In this document: piece by piece, positions 1-5,389 of the stretch
Layout of the letters: the number at the start of each line of letters is the position of its first letter
Position numbering within the stretch: the first letter of the stretch is position 1
DNA from: JAFDVL01 sp043719385
GTDB taxonomy: Bacteria > Acidobacteriota > Blastocatellia > RBC074
DNA length: 10,999 nt
Direction: 5' to 3'
Assembly: GCA_043719385.1 (NCBI GenBank)
Contig: JAYSTY010000009.1
Span: 1 to 10,999, forward strand
Program-made: the position numbers and the translations under genes
The notes under the pieces: model-generated
What the model saw: the letters and a program-made list of their open reading frames with translations, nothing else
Databases searched by the model: none
What the model was told of the DNA's origin: nothing

Positions 1-4
1 GACA

Positions 5-33
5 ACCCGGCTCGCTACGGCTCGCGGTACTGT
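5..33. repeat. Direct repeat copy 1, downstream of the CMD-family gene
   Basis: This 29-nt unit matches 621-649 with one mismatch (G at 10 versus A at 626). The core at 11-33 is identical to 627-649 over 23 nt. The end of this copy runs into a near-perfect palindrome at 25-37 (CGGTAC-T-GTACCG), and CCGG(G) arms at 6-10 and 35-39 could enclose the whole unit. It lies 11 nt beyond the stop of the minus-strand gene, so it could act as a transcript-end structure. No T-run follows within the window. Confidence 0.75.
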
Positions 34-44
34 ACCGGGCCCCA

Positions 45-593
45 TTAGAAGCCGGGAATCCCTTCGTCCAATTGTACGCCGAGTGTGTTCAGCACCATCG
101 AGACTAAATTATATTGCCCAATGGCGAACACCAGATCAATGAGTTGCTGTGTATTGTAACGCGCTAATAAGGCCTGCCACGTGGCATCAGAAATTACCGC
201 CTCAGCATGCAACTCATCCACTGCCCGCAATAACGTAGCGTCGAATTCGCTCCATCCCGCTGCACCCGGCCCGGCTTTGATAAGCTGAATTTCCTCGTCA
301 TTCAGTCCGGCCTGTTTGCCGATGATGACGTGTTGCCCCCATTCGTATTCCGCCTCGCAGAGCCAGCCAATGCGCAAAATTACTAACTCACGTTCACGCG
401 GTGGCAGCGTCGAGCGAAACAAAACGTGGTTGCCAAAAACCATCCAGCGTTGCAACAGTTTGGGATGATGCGCCAGTGTTTTGAAGATGTTCAGTGTGCG
501 GCCATGCATTTTTGCGCGTGGCAATAATTCACGCGCTTCATCACTCCATTGTTCTTCAGGCAGCGGCTCAATGCGCGGTTGAGTTAGTTTCAT
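45..593 (-). CDS. Carboxymuconolactone decarboxylase (CMD/AhpD-like) family protein
   Basis: This 182-residue protein belongs to the CMD/AhpD all-helical superfamily. The signature helix region is RERELVILRIG (66-76), then C79, then EYEWGQH ending at H88. In AhpD peroxidases the helix carries CxxCxxxH. Here the two Cys positions are A81 and E84, so a thiol peroxidase mechanism looks unlikely. The EYEW..H form is typical of the decarboxylase-like or uncharacterised branch that acts on small hydrophobic or aromatic compounds. A second helical segment (about 118-170) completes the usual fold, and length is normal for the family. The start at 593 is supported by AAGGA at 601-605, seven bases upstream. 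It is transcribed away from the oxidoreductase at 770, so the two may share a regulatory region. The exact substrate cannot be told from sequence. Confidence 0.85.
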   Translation of the reverse strand: MKLTQPRIEPLPEEQWSDEARELLPRAKMHGRTLNIFKTLAHHPKLLQRWMVFGNHVLFRSTLPPRERELVILRIGWLCEAEYEWGQHVIIGKQAGLNDEEIQLIKAGPGAAGWSEFDATLLRAVDELHAEAVISDATWQALLARYNTQQLIDLVFAIGQYNLVSMVLNTLGVQLDEGIPGF

Positions 594-620
594 TCATTTG
601 TCCTTTGATATTTCTGCAAC

Positions 621-649
621 ACCCGACTCGCTACGGCTCGCGGTACTGT
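621..649. repeat. Direct repeat copy 2, in the divergent intergenic region
   Basis: This is the second copy of the 29-nt unit seen at 5-33, in the same orientation with 28 of 29 bases identical. It sits in the leader or promoter region of the minus-strand CMD-family gene, so the two copies bracket that gene. Unlike copy 1 it is not followed by GTACCG, so the terminal palindrome is missing. The sequence after it is GATCGTCAATTGACG. Confidence 0.75.
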
Positions 650-652
650 GAT

Positions 653-686
653 CGTCAATTGACGGTTTGCCAGCCTGCAACATAAA
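653..686 (+). promoter_or_regulatory. Candidate promoter/operator for the divergent pair
   Basis: A perfect 12-nt palindrome CGTCAATTGACG lies at 653-664. Its right half contains TTGACG (659-664), a good -35-like hexamer, and CATAAA follows at 681-686 after 16 nt (4 of 6 to the -10 consensus). Together they could drive the oxidoreductase gene at 770, with the palindrome as a regulator site. This rests on pattern matching only. The stretch 594-769 otherwise holds only the repeat and ribosome binding sites. Confidence 0.3.
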
Positions 687-769
687 CTACCGACCGTTAA
701 CTTTATCGTCAAGCCTCACTCTTTTCGGACACTGTACTTTTCGCTTTTTCAAGCGGAGGAAGATCAATC

Positions 770-1771
770 ATGAACCGTCAAATTACGTTAGCTGCCAGAC
801 CAGTTGGCTTTCCCAAAGAATCTGATTTCAAATTAATTGAGACGCCAATCCCGACTCCCAACGATGGCGAACTCCTCGTCAAAATTCATTATCTTTCCGT
901 TGATCCATATATGCGTGGTCGGATGAATGATGCGAAATCCTACGCGCAACCCGTCGCCATCGGCGAAGTCATGGTCGGCGGCGCAGTCGGCAAAGTTATC
1001 GCATCCAATCACCCGAATTTCCAGGCCGGAGAAGTTGTCTCAGGAAATTTCGGCTGGCAATCCTACGCAATTTCCGATGGCGCAGGCGTGAGCAAAATTG
1101 ATGCGAGCCTCGCGCCGATTTCTACGTCGGTTGGCGTCTTAGGAATGCCCGGAATGACGGCGTATTTCGGCTTGCTGGCAATTTGCAATCCGCAACTCGG
1201 CGAAACCGTAGTCGTTTCCGGCGCGGCGGGCGCAGTCGGTTCACTCGTCGGACAAATCGCCAAAATCAAAGGCTGCCGCGTCATCGGCATTGCGGGTACG
1301 GATGAAAAAGTTGAGTGGCTGAAAAATGATTTAGGATTCGATGAAGCCTTTAATTATAAGACTACGACGAACTACGTTGGAAAATTGAAAGAGCTTTGCC
1401 CGAACGGAATTGATGCGTATTTCGATAACGTCGGCGGCGCGATCACTGACGCCGTACTGCTGAATCTCAACACCAAAGCGAGGATTTCCATCTGCGGACA
1501 AATCTCGCAATATAATTTAGAAAAACCGGAAATGGGTCCGCGCCTACTCGGAATGCTGCTGATGAAACAAGCCAGAGCCGAAGGATTTTTAGTTTTCCAA
1601 TTCGCCGACCGCTACGCCGAAGGAATGCAGCAAATGGCGGAATGGATCAAGCAAGGTAAAATTAAATACCGCGAAGAATTTGCCGAAGGAATTGAGAATA
1701 CGCCGCGTGCTTTTATTGAAATGCTGAACGGGAAAAATACGGGTAAGCAGTTGGTGAAAATTGCGAGTTAA
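770..1771 (+). CDS. NADPH-dependent oxidoreductase, CurA / leukotriene B4 12-hydroxydehydrogenase type (zinc-free MDR)
   Basis: This 333-residue medium-chain dehydrogenase/reductase probably reduces activated C=C bonds of enones or alkenals using NADPH, as CurA and prostaglandin reductases do. Visible features in order: an N-terminal catalytic-like domain with LSVDPYMRGRM (42-52), the hallmark of this subfamily; GMPGMTAYFGL (125-135); a Rossmann NADP site VVVSGAAGAVGS (147-158); FNYKT (194-198); GIDAYFDNVGG (213-223); and ISICGQISQYN (239-249). The Cys/His zinc ligands of classical alcohol dehydrogenases are absent, which fits the zinc-independent branch. Length is typical. The start is secured by GGAGGA at 755-760, nine bases upstream. 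It probably forms a single-gene transcript ending in the hairpin-rich region downstream. Physiological substrate is unknown; curA is a possible name but the curcumin activity is not implied. Confidence 0.9.
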   Translation: MNRQITLAARPVGFPKESDFKLIETPIPTPNDGELLVKIHYLSVDPYMRGRMNDAKSYAQPVAIGEVMVGGAVGKVIASNHPNFQAGEVVSGNFGWQSYAISDGAGVSKIDASLAPISTSVGVLGMPGMTAYFGLLAICNPQLGETVVVSGAAGAVGSLVGQIAKIKGCRVIGIAGTDEKVEWLKNDLGFDEAFNYKTTTNYVGKLKELCPNGIDAYFDNVGGAITDAVLLNLNTKARISICGQISQYNLEKPEMGPRLLGMLLMKQARAEGFLVFQFADRYAEGMQQMAEWIKQGKIKYREEFAEGIENTPRAFIEMLNGKNTGKQLVKIAS

Positions 1772-1824
1772 TAGAACAAAAATAATGTAATTGAATAATC
1801 CGATGAAGGTCGCCAACGGCGACC

Positions 1825-1853
1825 AACAATATAGCCCAGCGAGAATCGCTGGG
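1825..1853 (+). repeat. Left arm of a 29-nt inverted repeat pair
   Basis: This unit (AACAATATAGCC followed by the 1835-1853 hairpin) reappears inverted at 1946-1974. Reverse-complementing the second copy gives only two differences, C1837 to T and G1851 to A. These two bases pair with each other in the hairpin, so both copies keep an intact 8-bp stem. Confidence 0.8.
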
Positions 1854-1909
1854 AAAATGTAGAAATAAGATTCCGACGCTGAAGGCGTCGAACAAGGCAA
1901 ACGTTGTTA

Positions 1910-1932
1910 CTCGCTTACAGCGAGCGGTTTTT
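1910..1932 (+). terminator. Candidate intrinsic terminator of the oxidoreductase gene
   Basis: The stem CTCGCT/AGCGAG (1910-1915, 1919-1924; loop TAC) is followed after CGG by five Ts at 1928-1932 on the plus strand. It lies about 140 nt past the stop at 1771. The stem is short and three bases separate it from the T-run, so terminator function is plausible but weak. Confidence 0.35.
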
Positions 1933-1945
1933 AATCTGCGCCACT

Positions 1946-1974
1946 CCTAGCGATTCTCGCTAGGCTATATTGTT
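1946..1974 (-). repeat. Right arm of the 29-nt inverted repeat pair
   Basis: This is the inverted copy of 1825-1853, holding the CCTAGCGA/TCGCTAGG hairpin (1946-1964) and then GCTATATTGTT. Relative to the left arm it carries a paired change that keeps the stem closed. Confidence 0.8.
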
Positions 1975-2016
1975 AGTCATCTTTGATGACGAAGAGAAAT
2001 ACCCTTCAGAGCCAAG

Positions 2017-2928
2017 CTACTGGCTATTCATTAAAAGTTTCAATTCTTCAATAGCAAGTAATCCATAACGATGAATCATAGCATGGCAGTTTGGGCAAAC
2101 AGGGCGCAGATCATTAATAGGATTTAGTTGATATTCCCCCATAGACACAGGGCGTAGATGATGAACATGAATAAATCCCGTACCGCGTTCACCATAAACT
2201 TTCTCAAAATTAAAATCGCAGACATGGCAATTTAATCCGTAATGGTCAATACAAACTTTTCGTGCTTGTGGATCACGCTCATAAACATTAACCAGAATCT
2301 GCGAAACCGCTCCTTCATCAAATAAATTGGTCGCAGAGATTTCATCTGGAAAAATAATTTCGCTTTTTATTTGCTCAGAAATATAAGCAGGAGTAGGCAA
2401 AGAAATGTTAAGCAGGCGATTTAGGAACAAGATTACTCCCATAGAAAAACTCGCTCGCCAAGCTGATTGCTTCCGGCGTTTGGCTGCTGACGCAATGAAC
2501 GATAGATGCGCCTCTGCAATCGTTGGGTATAACTTAGAAAGTTTGTCTGCTGGTAAAAAGCAACGTATCTGGTCAATAGGAACACTAGGGTAAAAAATTT
2601 CTGAAGTCGTAAGATATTGGTTTATTTCGCCAGTTTCAATATCGCTACCAATTACTCCGTCGAGAATAAAATAAACTTCATTGTACCGAAGAACTAAAAC
2701 TTCAACTGGTCCTACGTTCAGTCGAATACCATCCCCATGAAGCGTTAAACTCCAACATTGATCGCCCAATTGATGAGCAAGCATAATTGCATCTGCAAGG
2801 ATTTCAGCACCTGCTTTGATTAACACTTCATTTTCAAAAACATACTCAAAAACGGCCTGTACCGCTTCCTCTGAGGCACGTGCTTCAGATTTTACAATTT
2901 TTTTTAATTTCTTTTCTGATAATCTCAT
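2017..2928 (-). CDS. HNH endonuclease-domain protein with unrecognised N-terminal region
   Basis: This 303-residue protein has a clear C-terminal HNH nuclease domain at about 224-288. It shows C226, a first zinc pair C234/C237, GFIHVHH (251-257) with the probable catalytic His at 256 or 257, NDLRPVCPNCHAMIH (272-286) with zinc pair C278/C281, and closing His 282/286. The Asn of the HNH name corresponds to D273, as is common in this subfamily. Such domains cut DNA using one metal ion and occur in McrA-like restriction enzymes and many solitary nucleases. Residues 1-200 match nothing I recognise: a charged helical start, a strand-rich part (58-115, TLHGDGIRLNVGPVEVLVL), then helices. The start at 2928 has only a weak AGG close by. 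It lies 29 nt after the isomerase-like gene, possibly co-transcribed. The gene looks AT-richer than its neighbours (19 G/C of 60 at 2341-2400), hinting at transfer. Target and biological role are unknown. Confidence 0.85.
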   Translation of the reverse strand: MRLSEKKLKKIVKSEARASEEAVQAVFEYVFENEVLIKAGAEILADAIMLAHQLGDQCWSLTLHGDGIRLNVGPVEVLVLRYNEVYFILDGVIGSDIETGEINQYLTTSEIFYPSVPIDQIRCFLPADKLSKLYPTIAEAHLSFIASAAKRRKQSAWRASFSMGVILFLNRLLNISLPTPAYISEQIKSEIIFPDEISATNLFDEGAVSQILVNVYERDPQARKVCIDHYGLNCHVCDFNFEKVYGERGTGFIHVHHLRPVSMGEYQLNPINDLRPVCPNCHAMIHRYGLLAIEELKLLMNSQ

Positions 2929-2957
2929 TACCTACATACCGCCTATTCTCAAAATTT

Positions 2958-4007
2958 TCATCCTAATCCAAGCAATTTTTTATTCCGTCCCGCATCTGAT
3001 TCACCTCCGACAAAATCATCAAACGCCTGCTCTGTCGCTTCGATCAGATGTGAGGCAATAAACGGAGCGCCTTCGCGTGCGCCTTGTGCGGGGCTTTTCA
3101 CGGCGCATTCCCATTCCATCACGGCCCAGCCGCGATAGCCCGCTTCGGTTAGCAAAGTGAAGACGCGCTTGAAATCTACCTGCCCATCGCCGAGCGAGCG
3201 GAAGCGTCCGGCGCGGTTAGCCCACGAAGCGTAGCCGCTGTAGACGCCTTGTCTGCCGCTGGGGCGAAACTCTGCATCTTTGACGTGAAACGCTTTGATG
3301 CGGTCACCGTAGAGTTGAATGAAGTGCAGGTAATCCAATTGCTGCAAGACGAAATGGCTGGGATCGTAGTTGATGCAGGCTGCCGGATGATTTTTTGTGT
3401 AAGCCAGAAACATTTCAAACGTCGCGCCATCGAACAAATCCGATCCCGGATGCAGTTCATAACAAAAACTCAAGCCGTTGTCCCGCGCCGCATCCAGCGC
3501 CGGAATCCAGCGCTTCGCCATCTCCGTAAATGCCTCTTCAATGATGCCTGCCGGACGTTGCGGCCACGGATAAAATAAATGCCACGCAAAGCCACCTGAT
3601 AAAGTCGGAATTGCGTTTGTGCCTAATTTTACTGAGGCTTTGACGGATTTGATAAGCTGCGACGTACACCATTCGACCCGTTCATTTTCGCCGAGCCCTG
3701 CCGGATGAAACCCCGAAAATAAATCTTTGTACGCCGGGTGCATCGCCAATGTTTGCCCTTGCAACGCGGAGTTGAGTTCAGTCAAAACCAAGCGGTGTTT
3801 GTCAAGCAACGCGCGAATGTCATCACAATAACTGTTTGATTCAGCAGCAGTGTCGAGATCAAAGACACGCTTGTCCCACGAAGGAATTTGTACGCCTTTG
3901 TAACCGAGGCTTGCTGCCCAGACGGCGATATTTTCAAGTGAATTGAATGGCGCTTCATCGCGGAGGAATTGCGCTAAAAAAATTGCCGGGCCTTTGATGG
4001 AGTTCAT
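2958..4007 (-). CDS. Sugar phosphate isomerase/epimerase-like TIM-barrel protein
   Basis: This 349-residue protein belongs to the xylose-isomerase-like TIM-barrel superfamily (AP-endonuclease-2 fold), whose members isomerise or epimerise sugars and related polyols in the cytoplasm. Likely divalent-metal ligands are visible at the expected strand ends: E184 in CYELHPG, D215 in NYDPSHF (with H218), H241 in FHVKDAEF (with D244), and E298/E300 in VMEWEC. The N-terminus starts directly into the first strand (PAIFLAQF). Length is at the upper end for the superfamily because of a loop around 245-275 (YSGYASWANRAGRFRSLG) and a C-terminal tail. The start at 4007 has GAGAA four bases upstream, a weak SD. 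It sits 40 nt after the PIN toxin gene and 29 nt before the HNH gene, all on one strand. GC is clearly higher than in the HNH gene (38 of 60 at 3061-3120). The substrate cannot be assigned. Confidence 0.87.
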   Translation of the reverse strand: MNSIKGPAIFLAQFLRDEAPFNSLENIAVWAASLGYKGVQIPSWDKRVFDLDTAAESNSYCDDIRALLDKHRLVLTELNSALQGQTLAMHPAYKDLFSGFHPAGLGENERVEWCTSQLIKSVKASVKLGTNAIPTLSGGFAWHLFYPWPQRPAGIIEEAFTEMAKRWIPALDAARDNGLSFCYELHPGSDLFDGATFEMFLAYTKNHPAACINYDPSHFVLQQLDYLHFIQLYGDRIKAFHVKDAEFRPSGRQGVYSGYASWANRAGRFRSLGDGQVDFKRVFTLLTEAGYRGWAVMEWECAVKSPAQGAREGAPFIASHLIEATEQAFDDFVGGESDAGRNKKLLGLG

Positions 4008-4047
4008 AGTTTTCTCACAAATTTTGATTCAGCTCATTGAATTGCAG

Positions 4048-4473
4048 TTATCGTAGCTCTAGCTTTTCGATACTGATAAAGCCAGGGCTGAGATGCTCAA
4101 AGTCGGCATCCGTTGTCACCAATATTGCGCCGGAAATATATGCGGCAGCGGCGATCCATAAATCATTTTTGCCCATCTTAATACCTTTTGCTTTAGAATA
4201 AGCATCAATGACACCATACGTTTTCAGTACTTCCGTTAACTCAATTGGAACGCGACCGAAATAGCCAAGTGCAAATTCCATTTTATCCAGTTTTTGCCCA
4301 CCCCATAAAAATTGCAAGGCAAGTGAACGAAGCTCGCCATCACTAACAGAACATAGCAAGGGCTTATTCTCTCTTGTGTATGGCGTATATTTGGCTTTGA
4401 TCTCCTGACCAGTGCGGTCATCGCGGATCAGATGGACAAGGATATTTGTATCGAAAAGATAGAGATCGGACAT
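4048..4473 (-). CDS. vapC: PIN-domain ribonuclease toxin, VapC family
   Basis: This 141-residue protein is a single PIN domain. VapC-type toxins are Mg-dependent endoribonucleases, often cleaving tRNA or rRNA, and are held inactive by a partner antitoxin. The acidic active-site set is complete: D8 (LFDTN, with N10), E47 (SDGEL), D104 (KNDLWIAA) and D122/D124 (TTDADF). Length is standard. Its ATG overlaps the stop of the upstream gene as TAATG (4475-4471), the classic translational coupling of antitoxin and toxin. The upstream partner has an RHH-like N-terminus, which supports a VapBC-type module. No truncation or missing catalytic residue is seen, so the toxin is probably functional. Confidence 0.9.
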   Translation of the reverse strand: MSDLYLFDTNILVHLIRDDRTGQEIKAKYTPYTRENKPLLCSVSDGELRSLALQFLWGGQKLDKMEFALGYFGRVPIELTEVLKTYGVIDAYSKAKGIKMGKNDLWIAAAAYISGAILVTTDADFEHLSPGFISIEKLELR

Positions 4474-4838
4474 TAGCTCAATTCGTTAAGAGCCTGTAAA
4501 ACCTGCTCATCAGTTTCATCGCCTCTGACAACTGGCAACACTTCAAGCGGAGAAACCTCGGGCGGCAATTCTCTGGCAGGTCTAAATTCCCTGATGGCTC
4601 GTTCCTGCGCTGTTTTGATTTGCGCGGGAGTACGGTTGACAAGTACCCTGACCGCGCGGTGCAACGCATCGGGATTATAATCATCATCGTGCGCAACGCC
4701 ATTTACCGGCGCAAGCGCCAATTCATCGCTCAACTGCTTTTCAACCAGAGATGTCACAAAGAAAGCCGGATCAACGCTATTTTGCGCCGCTAAAGCGATG
4801 ATCTTTTTCTCTACTTCAGGAGGAAATATTACTATCAT
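4473..4838 (-). CDS. Putative antitoxin of the PIN toxin (VapB-like, RHH-type N-terminus)
   Basis: This 121-residue protein probably binds and neutralises the PIN toxin and represses its own promoter. Residues 1-40 (IFPPEVEKKIIALA, then FVTSLVEKQL) fit a strand-helix-helix ribbon-helix-helix DNA-binding pattern. The C-terminal part (about 75-121) is charged and proline-rich and ends in an acidic helix (DETDEQVLQALNELS), as expected for a toxin-clamping tail. I chose the start at 4838 because GGAGGTGATC lies six bases upstream (4854-4845), a full ten-base complement to the 16S rRNA tail. A longer frame opens at a GTG at 4988, but it has no good SD at that point and its extra 50 residues show no fold. 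The gene overlaps the toxin by one base. Family assignment is by pattern, not by close similarity. Confidence 0.78.
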   Translation of the reverse strand: MIVIFPPEVEKKIIALAAQNSVDPAFFVTSLVEKQLSDELALAPVNGVAHDDDYNPDALHRAVRVLVNRTPAQIKTAQERAIREFRPARELPPEVSPLEVLPVVRGDETDEQVLQALNELS

Positions 4839-4844
4839 GTTTCT

Positions 4845-4854
4845 GATCACCTCC
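4845..4854 (-). promoter_or_regulatory. Ten-base perfect Shine-Dalgarno of the antitoxin gene
   Basis: Read on the minus strand this is GGAGGTGATC, complementary to the conserved 3' end of bacterial 16S rRNA (GATCACCTCC). It is six bases from the ATG at 4838 and decides the start of the antitoxin. Such a strong site would give excess antitoxin over toxin translation. Confidence 0.8.
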
Positions 4855-4868
4855 ACATAAAAACTCAA

Positions 4869-4897
4869 AGTATAACTCGGCAAACTGTCTGTTTCAG
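4869..4897 (-). promoter_or_regulatory. Candidate promoter of the toxin-antitoxin pair
   Basis: On the minus strand CTGAAA (4897-4892, 4 of 6 to the -35 consensus) and TATACT (4874-4869, 5 of 6 to the -10 consensus) are separated by 17 nt. The predicted transcript would start about 25 nt before the antitoxin ATG, just ahead of its SD. This agrees with the internal start chosen for the antitoxin. Confidence 0.45.
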
Positions 4898-4929
4898 ATG
4901 CTACCATGCCTGATTGGTTTGAGCGACAT

Positions 4930-5022
4930 TTATGAGGGCCCTGCTGTAGGGCTACAGTAATAAAATTCTTGCTGAATAATGTGGCCACCTCTCAAATTCT
5001 TCGCGCTGATATTGAGAATCAT
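4930..5022 (-). other. Possible 30-codon small ORF with its own strong SD
   Basis: ATG at 5022 is preceded by GGAGGTG (5034-5028) with a five-base gap and reads 30 codons (MILNISAKNLRGGH, then IIQQEFYYCSPTAGPS) to TAA at 4930. The leader TGGAGGTGnnCAGAA resembles that of the antitoxin 180 bases downstream. It may be a leader peptide or a decayed gene start whose body was lost. It contains an inverted repeat CTGTAG-GG-CTACAG (4944-4957). No family is recognised, and coding is unproven. Confidence 0.3.
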
Positions 5023-5047
5023 TCTGTCCACCTCCAATAACTCTACG

Positions 5048-5063
5048 CATTAACGTTTTAATG
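5048..5063. promoter_or_regulatory. Inverted repeat, possible operator
   Basis: CATTAA (5048-5053) and TTAATG (5058-5063) form a perfect six-base inverted repeat around CGTT. It lies in the gap between the antitoxin region and bamA, 26 nt ahead of the small ORF start at 5022. It could be a regulator site; no regulator is identified. The remaining sequence between 5064 and 5190 shows no gene. Confidence 0.2.
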
Positions 5064-5197
5064 ACTCGGCTTGCGGCTGGTTCAAAAATTCTGATAATGA
5101 GGATTTCTCAGGCTGGCTAAAGCGCACTGTTAGCATACTTTAATTCGTCCATTCACTTTTTGCGCCTGCACCACTACCATTGCCTTCCTTCTTCGCG

Positions 5198-5203
5198 TAT
5201 AAT
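5198..5203 (+). promoter_or_regulatory. Candidate -10 element for the bamA gene cluster
   Basis: A perfect TATAAT lies at 5198-5203 on the plus strand, about 185 nt before bamA. No good -35 is found 16-18 nt upstream, so it is a weak promoter candidate or needs an activator. The leader it would produce contains a pairing ACGCCGC (5304-5310) with GCGGCGT (5338-5344). The frame spanning 5180-5386 has no protein-like character, so I treat 5204-5389 as untranslated leader. Confidence 0.35.
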
Positions 5204-5389
5204 GCCCCATCTTGTTTACTGCCAGCTCTTGATAATCAAGGATTATTCAATCACATGCACAATCAAAGCTCCGTCATTACGAGGAACCCGATTGTGTTGA
5301 TTGACGCCGCATTAAGCAGAGACTGCAAACCTCTCACGCGGCGTTGGCTCGGCAGTCACGTCATACTGCTTTTTAAATGGAGATAATGC

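Larger units (their letters stand above)
1808..1990. repeat. Cluster of six short-loop hairpins in a convergent intergenic region
   Basis: Six inverted repeats with a 3-nt loop follow one another: 1808-1824 (7-bp stem, loop AAC), 1835-1853 (8 bp, GAA), 1874-1890 (6 bp plus a T-G pair, GAA), 1910-1924 (6 bp, TAC), 1946-1964 (8 bp, TTC) and 1976-1990 (6 bp, TTT). They occupy almost all of the gap between the oxidoreductase stop (1771) and the HNH gene stop (2017). The placement between convergent genes and the hairpin density resemble REP/BIME-type extragenic repeats. Open frames across this stretch have no coding character. Confidence 0.8.

Noticed and set aside
5..649. Direct repeats as ends of an insertion sequence
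   Set aside because: There is no transposase between them, no terminal inverted repeats at their edges, and the enclosed gene is a plain CMD-family enzyme.
494..685. 63-codon plus-strand frame antisense to the CMD-family gene
   Set aside because: It runs antisense through a supported gene and across a repeat, with no SD or recognisable motif.
1589..1900. Minus-strand frames of 60-103 codons over the end of the oxidoreductase gene and the hairpin cluster
   Set aside because: They read through inverted repeats and antisense to a well-supported gene. Their apparent peptide is a by-product of the hairpins.
3176..3578. Frames of 94-109 codons overlapping the TIM-barrel gene on both strands
   Set aside because: They are shadows of the metal-ligand-bearing gene in other frames and show no independent start signal.
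4839..4988. 50-residue N-terminal extension of the antitoxin from a GTG at 4988
   Set aside because: The GTG has no good SD, while the internal ATG at 4838 has a ten-base SD and starts the RHH-like fold. A candidate promoter also lies inside the extension.
5071..5098. TTGCGG-16-GATAAT as the bamA promoter
   Set aside because: The -35 matches only three bases and the site is about 290 nt from bamA, so it is too weak to list as a feature.
5180..5386. 68-codon plus-strand frame ahead of bamA
   Set aside because: It has no SD, no protein-like pattern, and its start coincides with the candidate -10 region. It reads as leader sequence.
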